A stretch of DNA of 64,000 nt from Prosopocoilus inquinatus (GCA_036172665.1 CM069871.1:56852713-56916712), one strand, 5' to 3'; numbered from the stretch's first letter, positions 43,675-55,913 are shown. Made by a program: numbers and translations. The notes: generated by a model not told the origin, from the letters alone.

Positions 43675-45850
43675 AATAATAATAATAATAATAATTTATT
43701 AGGACTTTTTCCATTCCATTCCATGGGTGCTTTGTCAGACAAAATATAAAAATATGAAATATATCACAATATATCACAATTCATAGTATTAACTATGTCG
43801 TCATTACATAACATGCAAAAAAAGAACATGTAAACATATTAAAATATTATTGGCAGAATTCTTTTATATTATAAAGACAACTGTTTATTAGGTATTTTTT
43901 TAATTTAGATTTAAACAAGGTCGGTGTTCTCGATTCTCTCAGATCCTTAGAAAGTTTATTATAATAATAAATTCCTGCATATGACGGTGATTTTTGATAT
44001 TGAGATGTATTCGGATGCTCAGGACGTAGACATTCTTTATAACGAGTGTTGTGTGCATGGATATTTTCGGCCTTATTGAATTGATTGGAATGTACGTGTA
44101 CATACGTAAGTAATTTGTACAGGTATATTGAAGGGACAGTTAAGATATTTTCTTCTTTAAAAGTTTCTTTACAGGACGAGCGTGGAGAGAGATTAAATAT
44201 AAGTCTAATAATTCTTTTTTGAATTATAAATATTCTATTTAGATCGACAGCTTGGCCCCAAACACAAATCATGTAATTAATGTAGGGATAGACTGTGCTG
44301 AAATAAATGTTTAGAAGATCTTTAGTTACAACAATGATTTTTAGGTTTAAGATCAAATAATAACTTCTATTCAACTTCGAAGATATGTCGTCAATATGAT
44401 TGGCCCAACATAAGTGTTTGTCAATTACGAGTCCTAAGAATCTGGTGTATTGTTTCATTTCATTTTTTTTATAACTAAATTTATTGGTACTGTTCGTCAT
44501 TTTGTAATAGAAATCGATGCAGACTGTTTTTTCATAGTTAATGATCAGTCTGTTCTTGGTACACTATTCGTTAAATTGATTAGGGACAATATTTCATTTT
44601 TCTTCCAAAATACAATGATTTGATGCTGTAACCAAAATCGTAGTGTCATCTGCAAACATATATACCTCACCTTCAGTAATATGATTAGGTAGATCATTTA
44701 TAAATAGTAAGAAGATTAAGGGACCTAGAACACTTCCTTGGGGGTACGCCCATAAGAAGATCGAAGCTATTTGAGTAATGTTCATTAATTTTTACAGAGA
44801 GTTGACGTTTGGAAAAATATGATTCAAGCCATTTTCTAGCTGTACCTCTAAGTCCTAAGTTATTTAGTTTTTGTAGTATTAGGTTAAGATTTAGACTGTC
44901 AAAGGCTTTCGTTAAATCATAGAAGATACCAGCCACTTTAAGCCTAGAATTAAGATCGTTTTGTACGGATTGAACAAAATCAATGGCGACAGTTTGTGTA
45001 GAATAACCTACGCGAAAACCGTATTGGTTAGGAGATAGTATGGTGTATTTGTTTAAGTAATCTGTTATTCTGTTATACGCTGCTTTTTCTATAATTTTAG
45101 AGAATGAATTTAATAAAGATATAGGTCTGTAGTTTTCGATGTCGGTTGGATTACGTTTCTTGTGAATGGGAATTACTGTAGAGTGCTTCAACAAATTCGG
45201 AAATTGACCTGATGAAAAAGATAAGTTAATTATTTCACTTAACGTGGGAGAAATGTATGATTGTGTTTTTAATTTTAATATTAATCTATTTATTTCAGTT
45301 TCAGATGTAGGCATGAAAAACATAGTTGAATTACTATAAGAAGATGTAAAATTATTGTTAGTGTTATTTTTAAAGTGATCATTAATTTTTGTAGGTATTT
45401 GTTTAGCGAAATATTCGCCAAATAAGTTTGCTACTTCTGTAGGATTAGTATATTTAATATTATTTTGTTCGAGGGTAATATTTAATGGTAATTTGGCGGA
45501 TTGATTAGTCTGTGATTTCACAATCTTACACAATCACAATCTTATCAAACTTAAATTTGAAAGATATTTCATAAATTTATTTCTATTTCCTTCACTAAGA
45601 TTTTGTGTAAAACGAAACTGATGGTTTTGATCTGGTTGAGATCTATTTGATTCCGTATATATACAGTAATTATTTGAGCGGTATGATCTGCAATGTTAGG
45701 TTCGACGACTTTGTGGTTCAAAACATTTGCAGTTGTTATGATGTAGTCCAAACTGCTTTGGCTGTTTCTAGTTATACGTGTTGGCTCATTTATTAATGAG
45801 CGTAATTGAAAAGATACAATTAGATCAAACAGAACACTTGGCAGAAAGTA
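43675..45850 (-). mobile_element. 5'-truncated non-LTR retrotransposon
   Basis: The minus-strand element contains, in order, the end of an endonuclease, a full-length but broken reverse transcriptase and a 3' tail. The tail is a TTA-type simple repeat (AAT units on the plus strand at 43675-43695). Truncation at about 45850 removes ORF1 and most of the endonuclease, as is usual for incomplete target-primed reverse transcription. A short-repeat tail, together with the RT sequence, suggests a CR1/Daphne-like clade; this is tentative. Confidence 0.8.
43847..45830 (-). pseudogene. Non-LTR ORF2: endonuclease end and reverse transcriptase
   Basis: The C terminus of the apurinic-type endonuclease (INEPTRIT, SSLDYIIT, IADHTAQ) lies at 45569-45830. 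The RT follows: ENYRPISLLNSFSKIIEKA, QYGFRVGYST, motif A YDLTKAFDSLN, then motif B PQGSVLGPLIF and motif C FADDTTIL at 44594-44785 in another frame. The thumb region and C terminus are at 43847-44500 in a third frame, including RFLGLVIDKHLCW and HAHNTRYK. At least three frame changes or stops inactivate it, but all RT motifs are readable, so decay is moderate. Confidence 0.88.
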
Positions 45851-46011
45851 TAAAAAGACGCGGATTTAAGTTCAAAGCAAAAGGTTGCAGTTGTCCAGTA
45901 TGTTTCCTGGTCGCGGAAAGACCTTAATCTAAAACGGAAATCGAAGTGGCCGTGGTAACAAATGGCTCGTTTTGGCTATGGTCCGACTAGTGTAATGGTG
46001 CATTACCCTGT
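45851..46011. other. Short unassigned stretch
   Basis: No recognisable feature between the truncated retrotransposon and the LTR. Confidence 0.4.
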
Positions 46012-46439
46012 TGTTACCGGAACGGATAAGCGGACAATCCTTTGGGGTGGTGGAAATTAGCGACAGGGCTTTTCTTGTGCTTTTGCGGGAATGGAAATGA
46101 GAGAGAGAGAGAGTTCGAAAGTGTATTGTAACTCAGGCATTAACAGTCACAAAGTGAGCCGCAAGTGAGCAGGAGGGAATAGAGTTAATGCAGCGGAAGA
46201 TTCAGTGGTAAGCAAGAAGATTTGGCGGTGAGATTCTTTGCATGAGTAGCGCAGCTTTCAGTAGCGGGCGACCTGCAACACTCACGCTGTCGATTTCGAA
46301 CTTGTATTTATACATTTCGGTGTCCACCAATGGGATGCTCTTTGGGTGCTCTACGACCAGTGAGCGCAGTGATTGGGTGATCCGGTTTCGGGAAGCATAG
46401 CGAGTGTGAGTGATTGAAATATACGGTGGCACGGTAACA
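46012..46439 (-). repeat. Gypsy-type LTR, copy A (probably solo)
   Basis: Starts TGTTACCGG and ends CACGGTAACA. It aligns throughout with copy B at 46569-46908, sharing CCACCAATGGGA, GCAGTGATTGG and TTTCGGGAAG. On the minus strand ATGTATAAATAC near 46305-46315 is a TATA-like promoter. Flanks CTGT and ATGT may be a 4-bp target duplication with one change. A GA-run lies at about 46098-46114. Confidence 0.7.
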
Positions 46440-46568
46440 ATGTGTTAACACAGACGAAACCAATGGTCGCCGCACGAGTTTGATCTGCAAACTCTCTCGA
46501 CCAATCAGAAAAAGTCAGTAGAGAAGACACGCCCACCGCTATCAAAAACCCATAAACACGAGACACCA

Positions 46569-46908
46569 TGTTACCGCACCGGATGGTCGAACAATTCTTT
46601 GGCGAAGATATTATTGGCGTTCAGGGATTTTGTTGTTTTGTTGTTGTTGCGGGAATAGAAAATTAACAATAAGAAAGTGAGTTTCCAGACGGCGAGATTC
46701 TTGTAGTGAGTAATGCAACTTTCGATAGCTAGTGAGCTGCGACATTGGTGATAACGATTCCGAACTTACATTTATACATATCGGTGCCCACCAATGGGAA
46801 GCTCTCTCAGTGCTCCATAGCCAGCGAATGCAGTGATTGGCTGATCGGATTTCGGGAAGAAAACACTTTTTGAGGTCATTCAGGCTCGGGGAAAGGAAAA
46901 GAGTAACA
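46569..46908 (-). repeat. Gypsy-type LTR, copy B (likely 3' LTR)
   Basis: Starts TGTTACCGCACCGG and ends GAGTAACA, with a TATA-like ATGTATAAAT on the minus strand near 46770. It borders the Gypsy coding remains at 46909-48760 on the side where their 3' LTR should lie. No matching LTR is visible at the other end. Confidence 0.65.
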
Positions 46909-48760
46909 AAATACAATACATCTTACTACTAACTTAGCCTATACTTCCTATTCGGAAAAGTAACCTTCGCCTTAATTCTAGGAGTATCTTGGCGGTACTG
47001 GCTGGGGCGATATTCTTCGGCGAAGAGGTCGTGATGTGGGTGGCTCTGGTTCTTTCGGCGCTTGGTTGCCCACTGGTGCGTCTGGTATTCGACTCTCGTG
47101 AACTTTGACCGCCTGACCCTCCCGATTCACTAGGTAGACTGTTTCCTGTAGTATGTCACGGATGACCTATGATCCCATCCATTGGACGGAAAGTCGGGAT
47201 ACGTTCTCCCGCCATTTCTTAGTTTGAACTGGAGCTTTCACAAGAATATTCTGCTCAACTTGTCACAACTTGGCACGGAGCTCGATCTGGTCCACCGTAC
47301 TCTTTGGTAATCTGTTTGACGTAATCTGATCTCCTCATTCCTTTCCTCCCCTATCATTCGTCGCTCGGGCGGATCTTCCGCTTTTAATATCCATTAGCCT
47401 TTACAATGGTTTTCGTGGTCGAACATTGCCCCTTGCCGGGTTTACATTCAGTGGCGGCGTTGACCCCTTTTTCGTTTCGTACCGGCCAAGACGTTCGGGG
47501 TCTTCCAAGACGTCGCCGACGGTTCGATCATTTCGTTGGCTAACATGGAGTCCTCGGCGATGACTTTTCTTTTTGGTATCGCTGTATCGGTATGGGTGCT
47601 GGAACAACGGTGAGGTGACATTCAGGTGAATTATACAGATAGCTGTGTTGGTGGTTGTTCTTGGTCCATTCTGATCGAATCCCTCGTCGAATTGCCTCAA
47701 AATTCCCTTGAATTCTTCCTCTTTGCCTCCTAAATGCTCGGTAGCAGAGTCAAGATTGGATTGACTTTGTCGATGCGGCTTTCTTGGCGTTACCCAGCGT
47801 GCTATGGCTCTTTTTCCCGTTCCGAAGTGTATACATCATCTACTAAAGTCTCTGGCTACATCCCGCTGAAGGAACCACGGATAGTCTAGTGTGACTTCTT
47901 CGCGAAGTCCCATGCTGATAAGGAAACCTGTGGTGACGTCAATGACCTTCAGTTGCATTGGAATGATAGTCGATCCTCGGAATCGTGGCTTAACATCGAC
48001 GCTCGCAAGATCGGCTTATATGTTTGTTACCAACAGCGCTGATGAAGTTGTGGCTGGGGGCAGTATCGAGCAAGGTGTCGACTGTTGATTGTGGCATTCT
48101 TGGAATTGGACGTGACTGTTTCTTGTCGCTGCTAAAGAGGAAATAATACTTCTTCTCAGTGGTGAAAACCAGCAACCAGATCAATGCATTGAATTATGTA
48201 ATTGCTGGTCCTCGGTGGGAATAAGTAGTTGTGGGTTTTTGTTTTTCCCCTGGGACTCCCAGACTTGCTTGATTCCGAGGACGTGTTAGTTTTCAGATCG
48301 CTTCTGACCTCGGCTTGCTTGAGCAATTGGACAGTACCGATGAAAATGCTTTCTGGGGCAATGTCGTCATTTTGGCAGCTGATTCTGCCTCGCTGATAAC
48401 TCATTTGTTGCTGATTGGCGCGTACGTTGTCTCGATGGCGGTTGTGGAAAGTCGATTTGTCGGCATCTATCCTTAAGCTCAGTAAATGAACTTGGCAGCT
48501 GTACGCTGAGCGGCAGCCGGGCTTCGTCTCTAATCATTCGACAAATGGTCATAATTCTGTTAGTCGCTGGAGTGGCGGCTGCTATCTTTTGGAAAATTCC
48601 CCACTTACTCACGGCGAAGGTCAAAACTTCGATGTTTTGCCAGGGGAATGCTTGCAAATTCAGTAGCTGGTGGGGTGACACAACTGTCGATGGCTTCTTT
48701 TCCGTCTTGTGTTTTACTGAGTTTTCAGGCCTCAGGCTATGAATCAGTTTCATTTTTTCA
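46909..48760 (-). pseudogene. Gypsy-type retrotransposon gag-protease-RT, heavily decayed
   Basis: On the minus strand, from high to low coordinates: a gag piece at about 48367-48540 (PSSFTELKDRCRQIDF, then a glutamine- and arginine-rich stretch). A protease-like word LDTAPSHNFIS at about 48045-48080 has the active D-T-G changed to D-T-A. A linker follows (VTLDYPWFLQRDVARDFS) near 47860-47910. The RT start is at 47450-47700 (FQHPYRYSDTKKK, then MLANEMIEPSATSW in another frame). The rest of RT, RNase H and integrase are absent or unreadable. 46909-47400 is GC-rich and probably part of the same element. Confidence 0.65.
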
Positions 48761-48769
48761 TATCTACTT

Positions 48770-49190
48770 TTGATGATTGTGTGTGTGCGTGGCTCTATTG
48801 TTAAACATCTTTCTTATCTGGTGCCTGTCCTTACCTGTCCCTATTCCAGTTTCTCCCTCAGTGCCCTGTCTCTTGAATCATCATAATCTCTCTCTTCTTT
48901 TGCTAAGAAGGCCTCCAATTTCTCTTTTATATTTTGGACGCCGATTACGTTCCAGGTGGCTATGAGAAGTTTTTCTTTTCTTTTGGTTTCAATGAAACGT
49001 TTCTAGTCCATTATTGAACTGGTTGAATGTGGGGAGCATTTTTTCGAGCTCTTCTGCCAATTGTTTGAAATTTCTTATACTTACTCAGACCGACATTTGT
49101 TTTAGTCCCCCCCCTCCACCACACCCCGTAATTCGCGCTTACGAACTCCCCTCTTTCTTTCTTGAAATTTCCAAAAGATTTATTTTCTCT
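48770..49190 (-). other. Probable tail of the Jockey-like ORF1
   Basis: The minus-strand frames are broken and only weakly suggestive (a VQNIKEKLEAFLAKEE stretch near 48900). The position directly after the zinc knuckles fits the end of ORF1. The plus strand has pyrimidine-rich runs. Confidence 0.3.
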
Positions 49191-49970
49191 TCTTCCTTAA
49201 TTTTTTTTGTATGTTCCGGATGGTGTGGGCAACTTCCGTTTGCAGTGTGATCTTAACCTTCACAATTTGCACATTTGAGTTTTATTTCCTTGGATTTTCC
49301 CGTGCATTCGAACAAGGGGTAGCCTTCTGCATATCGCAAGCACTTGTACGCTGCAGTACATCAGTATTGTACGTATCCAAAGAGTTGGCAACGGAAACAT
49401 TGTCGTGCGATGGTCAGCTTCCGCTTGGAATCGCTCTCACCTTCATCCCTGCTACTGCTTTTAGGTTATTTTTTTCTGTATTGATCATAGGCAACTCTTC
49501 CTTAAATCTGTTCATTCTGTTGACATTCAAAACAGGGAAGTTCTTTTTTGAAATTCTTCAACTTCAATTGTTTCGATTGCTTTGGGAAGATCACCCAGAT
49601 CACCGCCTTTTATGTCTTCTCTTCCTTTAGACTGTAGGTGTGAGATTGAATATTTTTGTCTTCCATATTTTAATTCCTTCTTTCATATTTCTGTAGTTCA
49701 GAAACTCTGCGTTGTTGACGCTTGCTTCTTTTCTTATTAACTCTAGCTTCTTTTCATCTCTCAGGACTATTGAAGGGCGCTTACAATCCTTTCTCTACGC
49801 TTCCTCTTTTTGTTTAGCTTCTTCCGATACTTGATTACTAGGCTCCGGCCACTTCTACGTCTACATAATATCTTCCGATAAATTCCCGGGGCTCTTCTTT
49901 TAATTTACCTTTTTATTCGGGCTCCCCTTCATTCTTATTCTTGGGTGCGTGTTTCTCTGAACCTTTTGTC
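49190..49970 (-). pseudogene. Jockey-like retrotransposon ORF1 (gag-like), decayed
   Basis: Minus-strand pieces follow the order of Jockey-type ORF1 proteins. RPSIVLRDEKKLELIRKE and FLNYRNMKEGIKI lie at about 49700-49790. NVNRMNRFKEELP and NLKAVAGMKV follow at about 49450-49540. Zinc knuckles are at about 49200-49390, with CFRCQLFGYVQ (the His is replaced or lost) and KCANCEG-DHTANGSCP. ORF1 binds the element's RNA and brings it to the chromosome. Several stops and frame changes show a pseudogene. No ORF2 follows. Confidence 0.7.
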
Positions 49971-49996
49971 CCCCTTCTTTTCTCAGTTCTCTTATA

Positions 49997-50290
49997 TCTG
50001 AATATATTTTGGTATTTAAAGATACAGCATTTTTATTTGAATTATTACAGTAAGGAAGGACGATTAACAAAACAGAGAAAGAAAGTGAACCAATTTCGAC
50101 AATTCTCAAAATATAAGTAGGCGCCGTCCAGTAAACCGCGGGAACGAAGTAGAGATCGATTTCCGGCTGTATTTTCGAAAACCAGGCAACAAACAAGGAA
50201 CTCTGCATGGACTATCAAAAGGATTGGAGACAAAAGAGATAAATAGTGGTTATTTGTTTCTCATTCGTTATCGAGACTGAGAAAAGATTA
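49997..50290 (-). repeat. Jockey-associated 5' region, copy 1 of 3
   Basis: Shares with 63047-63340 the blocks TTGAATTATTACAGTAAGGA / TTGAACTGTTATAATAAGGA, AACAAAACAGAGAAAG, TTTTCGAAAACCA and TTGGAGAC, in the same order. It lies upstream of the ORF1 remnant on the minus strand, so it is probably the element's 5' untranslated region. Confidence 0.55.
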
Positions 50291-51470
50291 CTTTTTTTCG
50301 CAGTCGTTTGCAGGCTTACATTTCTGCATACCTTTTCTCTCACTTAATTTTATTGTTTTTGTAATTAATAAATCCTTTATACATAATCCTTTTTTTTTCC
50401 TGTAAATAAACGGATTTTATTCACTAAAACCTAATTTTTTCGTTACCCGGTTAAACGAGCAAGTCGAGAATTCGTAATCAACGCTCTCTGATAGACACAC
50501 CGAATCCAAACAAGAACGACAACAAAAACAGTAGCCGCAGGTAACAAATTGATCTGTTAGATCTCGGTTCGAATAATGACAGAATGAATTGACCGGTTTA
50601 CGATTGCAGTGCGTGGTTTTTTATTAAAGAGAATCACTACGCCAGGGCAATTTTTATCAAGTCGCTTATTAACGACTTCCATCGTTAAAGGGTTAAATGA
50701 TTGTTTGCAAAGTTACAGGCATTACAGGTATTAGAAGATGGAATAATGCTGTTTTATGAATTTGACGTCTTGCAATGTGTATGTTTATTGTGTAACACAT
50801 ACTGAACCTTATATCATTGTAAAGCTTAATCAAAGACCTATTAAATTCAGTCATAAAATGTAGGGTGTTCCATTTAAACTAACCGAGTAAAATAAACATC
50901 GGAGTTATGAATCACGCTGTGTAAAATAATAGGAATATGTTCGAGATGGAAATTGTTTTCTGTTCCGTAGAGGTTATGTAATGTTACTGTAAAATTTAAA
51001 TACCGAATTTTAATAAACATCTAATGTATAAAACATCAAATAATACCATTTTTTTATATTGAAATGTCAATATTTCAACAAGTATTAGGTTTAGGTACAT
51101 AATATCCTTATAATAAATTTATCTACTCTTAAAGATGAATCGAAATAAACCATAATATATAGTACGTCTCATTTAACAAAGCATAACTTTGGTCTGGCAC
51201 AGCCACACGGAACACTCTCTATAATTGTAACTAATTTTAAATCATGCATCTATACCGTAGGTAGGTAATAGCGAAAACAGATTTTCCAAATCTGCATTAA
51301 TATAGGCGCCATCTACCGAATACGCACCATTAGCCCACCCTGTATAAATGCATATTCATAAACAAGAGGGATTCAACAAAGAAAAAAATGTAGTGACAAG
51401 GTAGCTATTTATTATACAAATGCCTTATAAGGCAAATAAGTCAAGAAAGACTTGTTTACGAGAGCTTGCT
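50291..51470. other. No gene seen
   Basis: A GGGTGTTCCATTT word at 50863 and AGCCCACCCTGTA at about 51340 could be the ends of a DNA element of about 0.5 kb, but their similarity is too short to be sure. Confidence 0.35.
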
Positions 51471-51733
51471 CGAGTGCACTAATTTTCCCTGAGTGACTTA
51501 TTTGCTTTTATGTAACACATAGTTTTATTCAACACCTGTTTATTATGAAGTCATAATAATGCTGATTTTGAATAACAGTTTAACTATGGGTTCATAATTC
51601 CACTGGTGTTTTATAGACCTCCTGATATATTTAAAATCTGTATTATTATAATTTCATAATAAACAGGTGTTGGATAAAACTATGTATTACACACGTGCTT
51701 TAACAGCAAATAATTCACTCCAAAAAAATTAGG
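51471..51733. mobile_element. Foldback MITE, about 263 bp
   Basis: 51471-51560 and 51642-51733 are complements along about 90 bp with several differences. They share CATAGTTTTATTCAACACCTG / CAGGTGTTGGATAAAACTATG and AATAAACAGG / CCTGTTTATT. Loop of about 80 bp. No target duplication is certain. A related short inverted word, GCAAATAAGTCA, also lies at about 51433. Confidence 0.8.
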
Positions 51734-53872
51734 ATAAAAAATTTAAATTAATGTGTCGTTGCGTTTAAGAAAATTACTTATTGAAATCGGTTTTATCTGA
51801 AGAGTCGGTGTTCGTCTAGAAACTTCAAAGTAAAAAGATTACACAGCCAAGACACACATACTTCAATGAGTTTTTATTAATGCGAGAGACGTGTTCCTTG
51901 GAGTTTCAATTTGCCCATTCAGTGCCGATGTTTATCTGAGAGGAAATTGCTGCTTCGTTTTTTTTTATTTTTGTTGTAAACATTTTTCACGTTCCGCGTC
52001 ACCCGCGCCTGTATTCCGCGAATTCATTAAACACCAACTTTTCAGTTCTTGCCGTTTTATTTTTTTTCCAATAAATCCTCCATTAGCTTTTCAGAGCACG
52101 CTTTGACAACGTTATGCCGCGCGCGCGTGTTCGCCCAGGCAACTCTTTATTTCGTAACTTTTTCAAACGTAATTAATTAGCGTTTTCGCTTCATTTGAGA
52201 CCACCTTTCATGAAGATTTTTCGAGAAAATTCATATCATTCTGATTTGATTTTTTTTTCACAGTACATTAATTCTGTTTGCAAAAATTCGTAAGGTGAAA
52301 ATAGTACCTAACTTTTTATTAGTAAGAGTATACAGGTTGTTGCAGTGATGAACGCAACATATTAAGTTAAAGGTATTAAAATATTGGTTTCAGTTGACGA
52401 TAGTGAAGAGTATTTACATACTTTTTGGGTTATTTTGATGACTGAGACTAGCATTAGTAAACGGCAAATGTTATTTGTTTTTTATTTCCCAATGGGAACT
52501 ATGAATGATTTATAACAACTGTGTACTTCAGAAATAAGCTGAGTTATACTCCTATTTAATTTTTAACAAGTTCCGTGAAATGTTTCCTCTTAGCTGCAAT
52601 AAAAGCGGATTATTAAATTTGCAAAACTTTACTTAGGGAAGTTATGAAGCAGTAGGTATCCACTTAATCAAGACTGGGAGAACGCGTTCCGGAGGAAACA
52701 AGTGCATCTTGCATTAACAATTCCCTTGGCATTCTAACGATAGCCGTGAACTTTGTTGGGGCAATCAAGATAACGTCGTTAGTGGCACAAATGTTGATGT
52801 GGAACATGTGGTAGAACACTTCAAAATTTATTAATAAATTAGAGTTGCTTGCAAGGAAAAATTACGTAGCCGGAATTAAGTTGTAAACAACATTTTGCAC
52901 GTTGGAGCTTTAGAATTAAATTATCTTGGTGCAGATAAAGTAGATAATTATGACGTCCACAGGGATAGGGCACTATTACTTCACAGACTCTACTTTAACT
53001 TTTTGTTGTCGGTAAGTTAAAAAAAAATACAACTACTTCGTAATTAGAAAAAATAGATAATGCACTGCTTTCTGCACTGCACTCACTCAGTTTATTTTGT
53101 GTACGAAGTTAACTTTTCCTGCAGACAGCCAACGTATAAGAAAGAAGCAAGGAGCAGAGCAGTTAAAACGGTTTTTGTAGGGCTACGGTATAAATTTAAA
53201 ACCCCTCTCCGAAATTCAACTTCTGCTGGACTATTTTATTTTGCGCTTAACCCAAATGCGAAAGTAAAATAAGTTTTGCTCGCAAGGTCCACCCGCCTGC
53301 CTGCCTCAACTTTGTATTTTCTTCTGCGAAGATCCACCCGCCAGATGGGGAATGTTAAATAGATTAGGATGATATTCTTAATTTATAAAAAGCCCTAACT
53401 TTTACGGTTTGGTACACAAATTTAATAAACCGCAGAGCTTTTAATTTACTCTTGACGGCTCTCCCAGTTTATTTTCTGTTCGCGCCGAGATAACTTTGCT
53501 CATAAGAAGAGATTACTTTAAATGAAATTATGAAGAGGCGGCCAAAAATGCGGGTGTGCAACGCGCCGGAATATTACGTATTCATATCAGTGACCTGGCA
53601 ATTTCGTTTTCATGTTCCCGACGTTTTTGATCTAGTACGTATTATAAAACAAAATAATTGCATAAAAAAATCCATTTCTCTTGCTGAATAAGCCACTGCA
53701 ATAAAAATTAAATTATACACCGTGTTTTTTTTATAATTTAAACTCTAAAATGCTGTCTGTTTTAAATTAAAAAAAAGAGAAACGTTATTGTTTTGTTTTG
53801 TTATTTCAAGGTTACTGACAACACAGGGCTATTTACGGTTCTGTATTTTTAAAATAACTTTTGTAAAGATAC
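51734..53872. other. No gene seen
   Basis: Frames at 51891-52106 and 53060-53272 have no recognisable domain, and no repeat match was found. Confidence 0.45.
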
Positions 53873-53874
53873 TA

Positions 53875-55162
53875 CGTGGGCTGCTGGAAAAGTTTCTGGA
53901 AACGGTACGAAAAAACGCATATGAAATTTGGTAAACGGTATCATTGTTTTTCGAAGTATTCGCCTTTGACGTCAATACACTTTTGCATACGCTCGAACCA
54001 ATTCCTAAAGCACGTTTTCCACTCTAAAGATGGTACCTCAGAAATCAGTGACCGGAATGTTTCAACCGCTGCTTCAGCCGACGAAAATCGCTCACCACGC
54101 ATTTTATTTTTGGTATTTGGGAACAAAAGGAAATCATTAGGAGATAAATCAGGTGAACATGGATAATGAGTCATTAATTCAACATTTTTGTTGGACAAAA
54201 AATCAACTGTTTGACGGGCTTGGTGAGAGCTGGCGTTGTCATGATGGAGAATAATTCGTCGATTTCGATTGTTTCTTCTTATTTGATCGATGACTTCCGG
54301 CGAACAAATTGTTGTATACCAATCAGCATTCACGATTTTTCGATCCTCTAAAGCCATGGTTGCTACATGTCTAGTTAAACCAAAGAAACAAGCAATCATT
54401 TGCTTCGCAGCACTGCGTGAACGGACAACTTTTGTTGGTTTTGGTTCATTTTGAAATACGCAAACGATAGATTGTTGTTTGCTTTCTGGTTCGTACGAAT
54501 ATATCCACGTTTCGTCACCAGTAACGATAAATTACATTTTAAACGACCCCAATTGAATTTCTTGAGCATTTCTTCGCACCATTTGACACGACCCTGCTTT
54601 TGCGCTTCTGTTAAATTGTGTGGGAACCAACGACTGCAAAGCTTTCGTACGTTCAAATGATCATGCAAAATCTGGTGTATTGCTTTCATGTCAATGCGTA
54701 AGGATGCTTGAATCTCACGATATGTCACATGTCGATCTCGCTCAAGCATTTCACGCACAGCACCTACATTAGTGGCAACAATAGATGTTGATGGACGACC
54801 TTCACGAAATTCGTCACTGAGAGAGGTACGTCCACGCTGGAATTCGGCAAACCAATTATAAACATTGCTCTTTGATGGTGCTTCATCTCCATAAGGCAAA
54901 TGAAGCCGATCGAGGCATTGTTTCGGCGTTAGACCACATTTGAAATCGTAAAAAATCATGGCGCGAAAATTTTCACGCGAGATTTCCATGTTTACACAAA
55001 ATTACTTTTTCTCAAATGCTGTACAAGCAAAACTAGTTCATTTGGATAGGATCTGTCAATAAAATTATAGGCGAAAAACGTCAAATTTTTCAAATATGAC
55101 AGTTGATAAACGCTAACAATTCTAGACCTACTAGATTCCAGAAAATTTTTCAGCAGCCCACA
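53875..55162 (-). mobile_element. Mariner element, copy 2 (1288 bp)
   Basis: The left end CGTGGGCTGCTGGAAAAGTTT follows TA at 53873-53874. The right end, complemented, is TGTGGGCTGCTGAAAAATTTT, with TA at 55163-55164. It is the same element as 24394-25672, with only scattered differences, and it keeps the 7 bp that copy 1 lost. Confidence 0.95.
53941..54989 (-). pseudogene. Mariner transposase, one frameshift
   Basis: An ATG at 54989 starts a frame that runs uninterrupted through the DNA-binding half (YNWFAEFQRGR, RHVTYREIQASLRI) to about 54540. A one-base change of frame falls just before the first catalytic motif, so TGDETWIY is read out of frame. The other frame continues intact from there, with IVNADWYTTIC, HHDNASSH, SPDLSPND and the C terminus GEYFEKQ at 53941. 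It lacks the two stop codons of copy 1. One further change, SPD preceded by C instead of Y, is seen. It is closer to a working gene than copy 1 but is still broken. Confidence 0.93.
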
Positions 55163-55547
55163 TATATGCATTATTATTTTATAAAAATTAAATGCTGCGA
55201 TTAAATTATTCCGTCTATTACATTGATTCATAACGCGTAAGTATAATTGGATCAAGGTCAGATTGCTGAGTCGAAATCATAGTACAAGATTGATAAATGG
55301 TGAAGCGCAGTTGATCTCGCGCTTTCATGTATATGCGAACACACGACGGAACGTCACCTAACATATCGCTCACCTTGACTTTAACGCTAAGTTCTTAAAA
55401 TTTTTGCACCCGGCACGTTGCTTTGTACAGCGTTCTTCTGCAACGGAGATTGCGGAAGTTGCGACATGAAATCTAATTAATTCTTTCCACCAAGGGTGTT
55501 ATTGCTTAAGAAAGATCATATCCTAATGCTCCACTGTCCCATGTCGA

Positions 55548-55872
55548 AAATTTTAAATACAAAAATCAAATAAACAAAATGCAAAACAAAATATTAAACA
55601 AAACGTGAAATTCAATTTACAATTTGGCAAAACTCTAATACGAAATTAGGACAATCAAAAAATGAAGTTTCTTTTAAAATATAATTTCACAAATAAAAAT
55701 TGTTCATATGAAAATTAATTTTATTTATGGAATTACTGTATTTTAAAAGAAATTTCACGTTTTAATTATTCTATTTTCGTATTAAAATTCTGCTAAATTG
55801 TAAATTGAATTTCACATTTTCTTTAATCTTTTCTTTTGCATTTTGTTTAATAGATTTTTGTATTTAAAATTT
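55548..55872. mobile_element. Foldback repeat, about 325 bp
   Basis: The left arm starts AAATTTTAAATACAAAAATC and the right arm is its complement, ending at 55872. The arms are about 140 bp and share AAACAAAATGCAAAA and GTGAAATTCAATTTACAATTT; the centre is about 40 bp. AT-rich and non-coding. Confidence 0.85.
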
Positions 55873-55913
55873 GTGTGTGCTTTGTAAACCAAGTTTTACG
55901 TCTTTTTAATATA

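Noticed and set aside
49211..49630. 139-codon plus-strand frame resembling a membrane protein
   Set aside because: Antisense to the Jockey-like ORF1 with recognisable zinc knuckles; the sense reading explains the sequence better.
50863..51352. Possible DNA transposon with GGGTG-type ends
   Set aside because: The terminal similarity is only about 6 bp and no target duplication was found.
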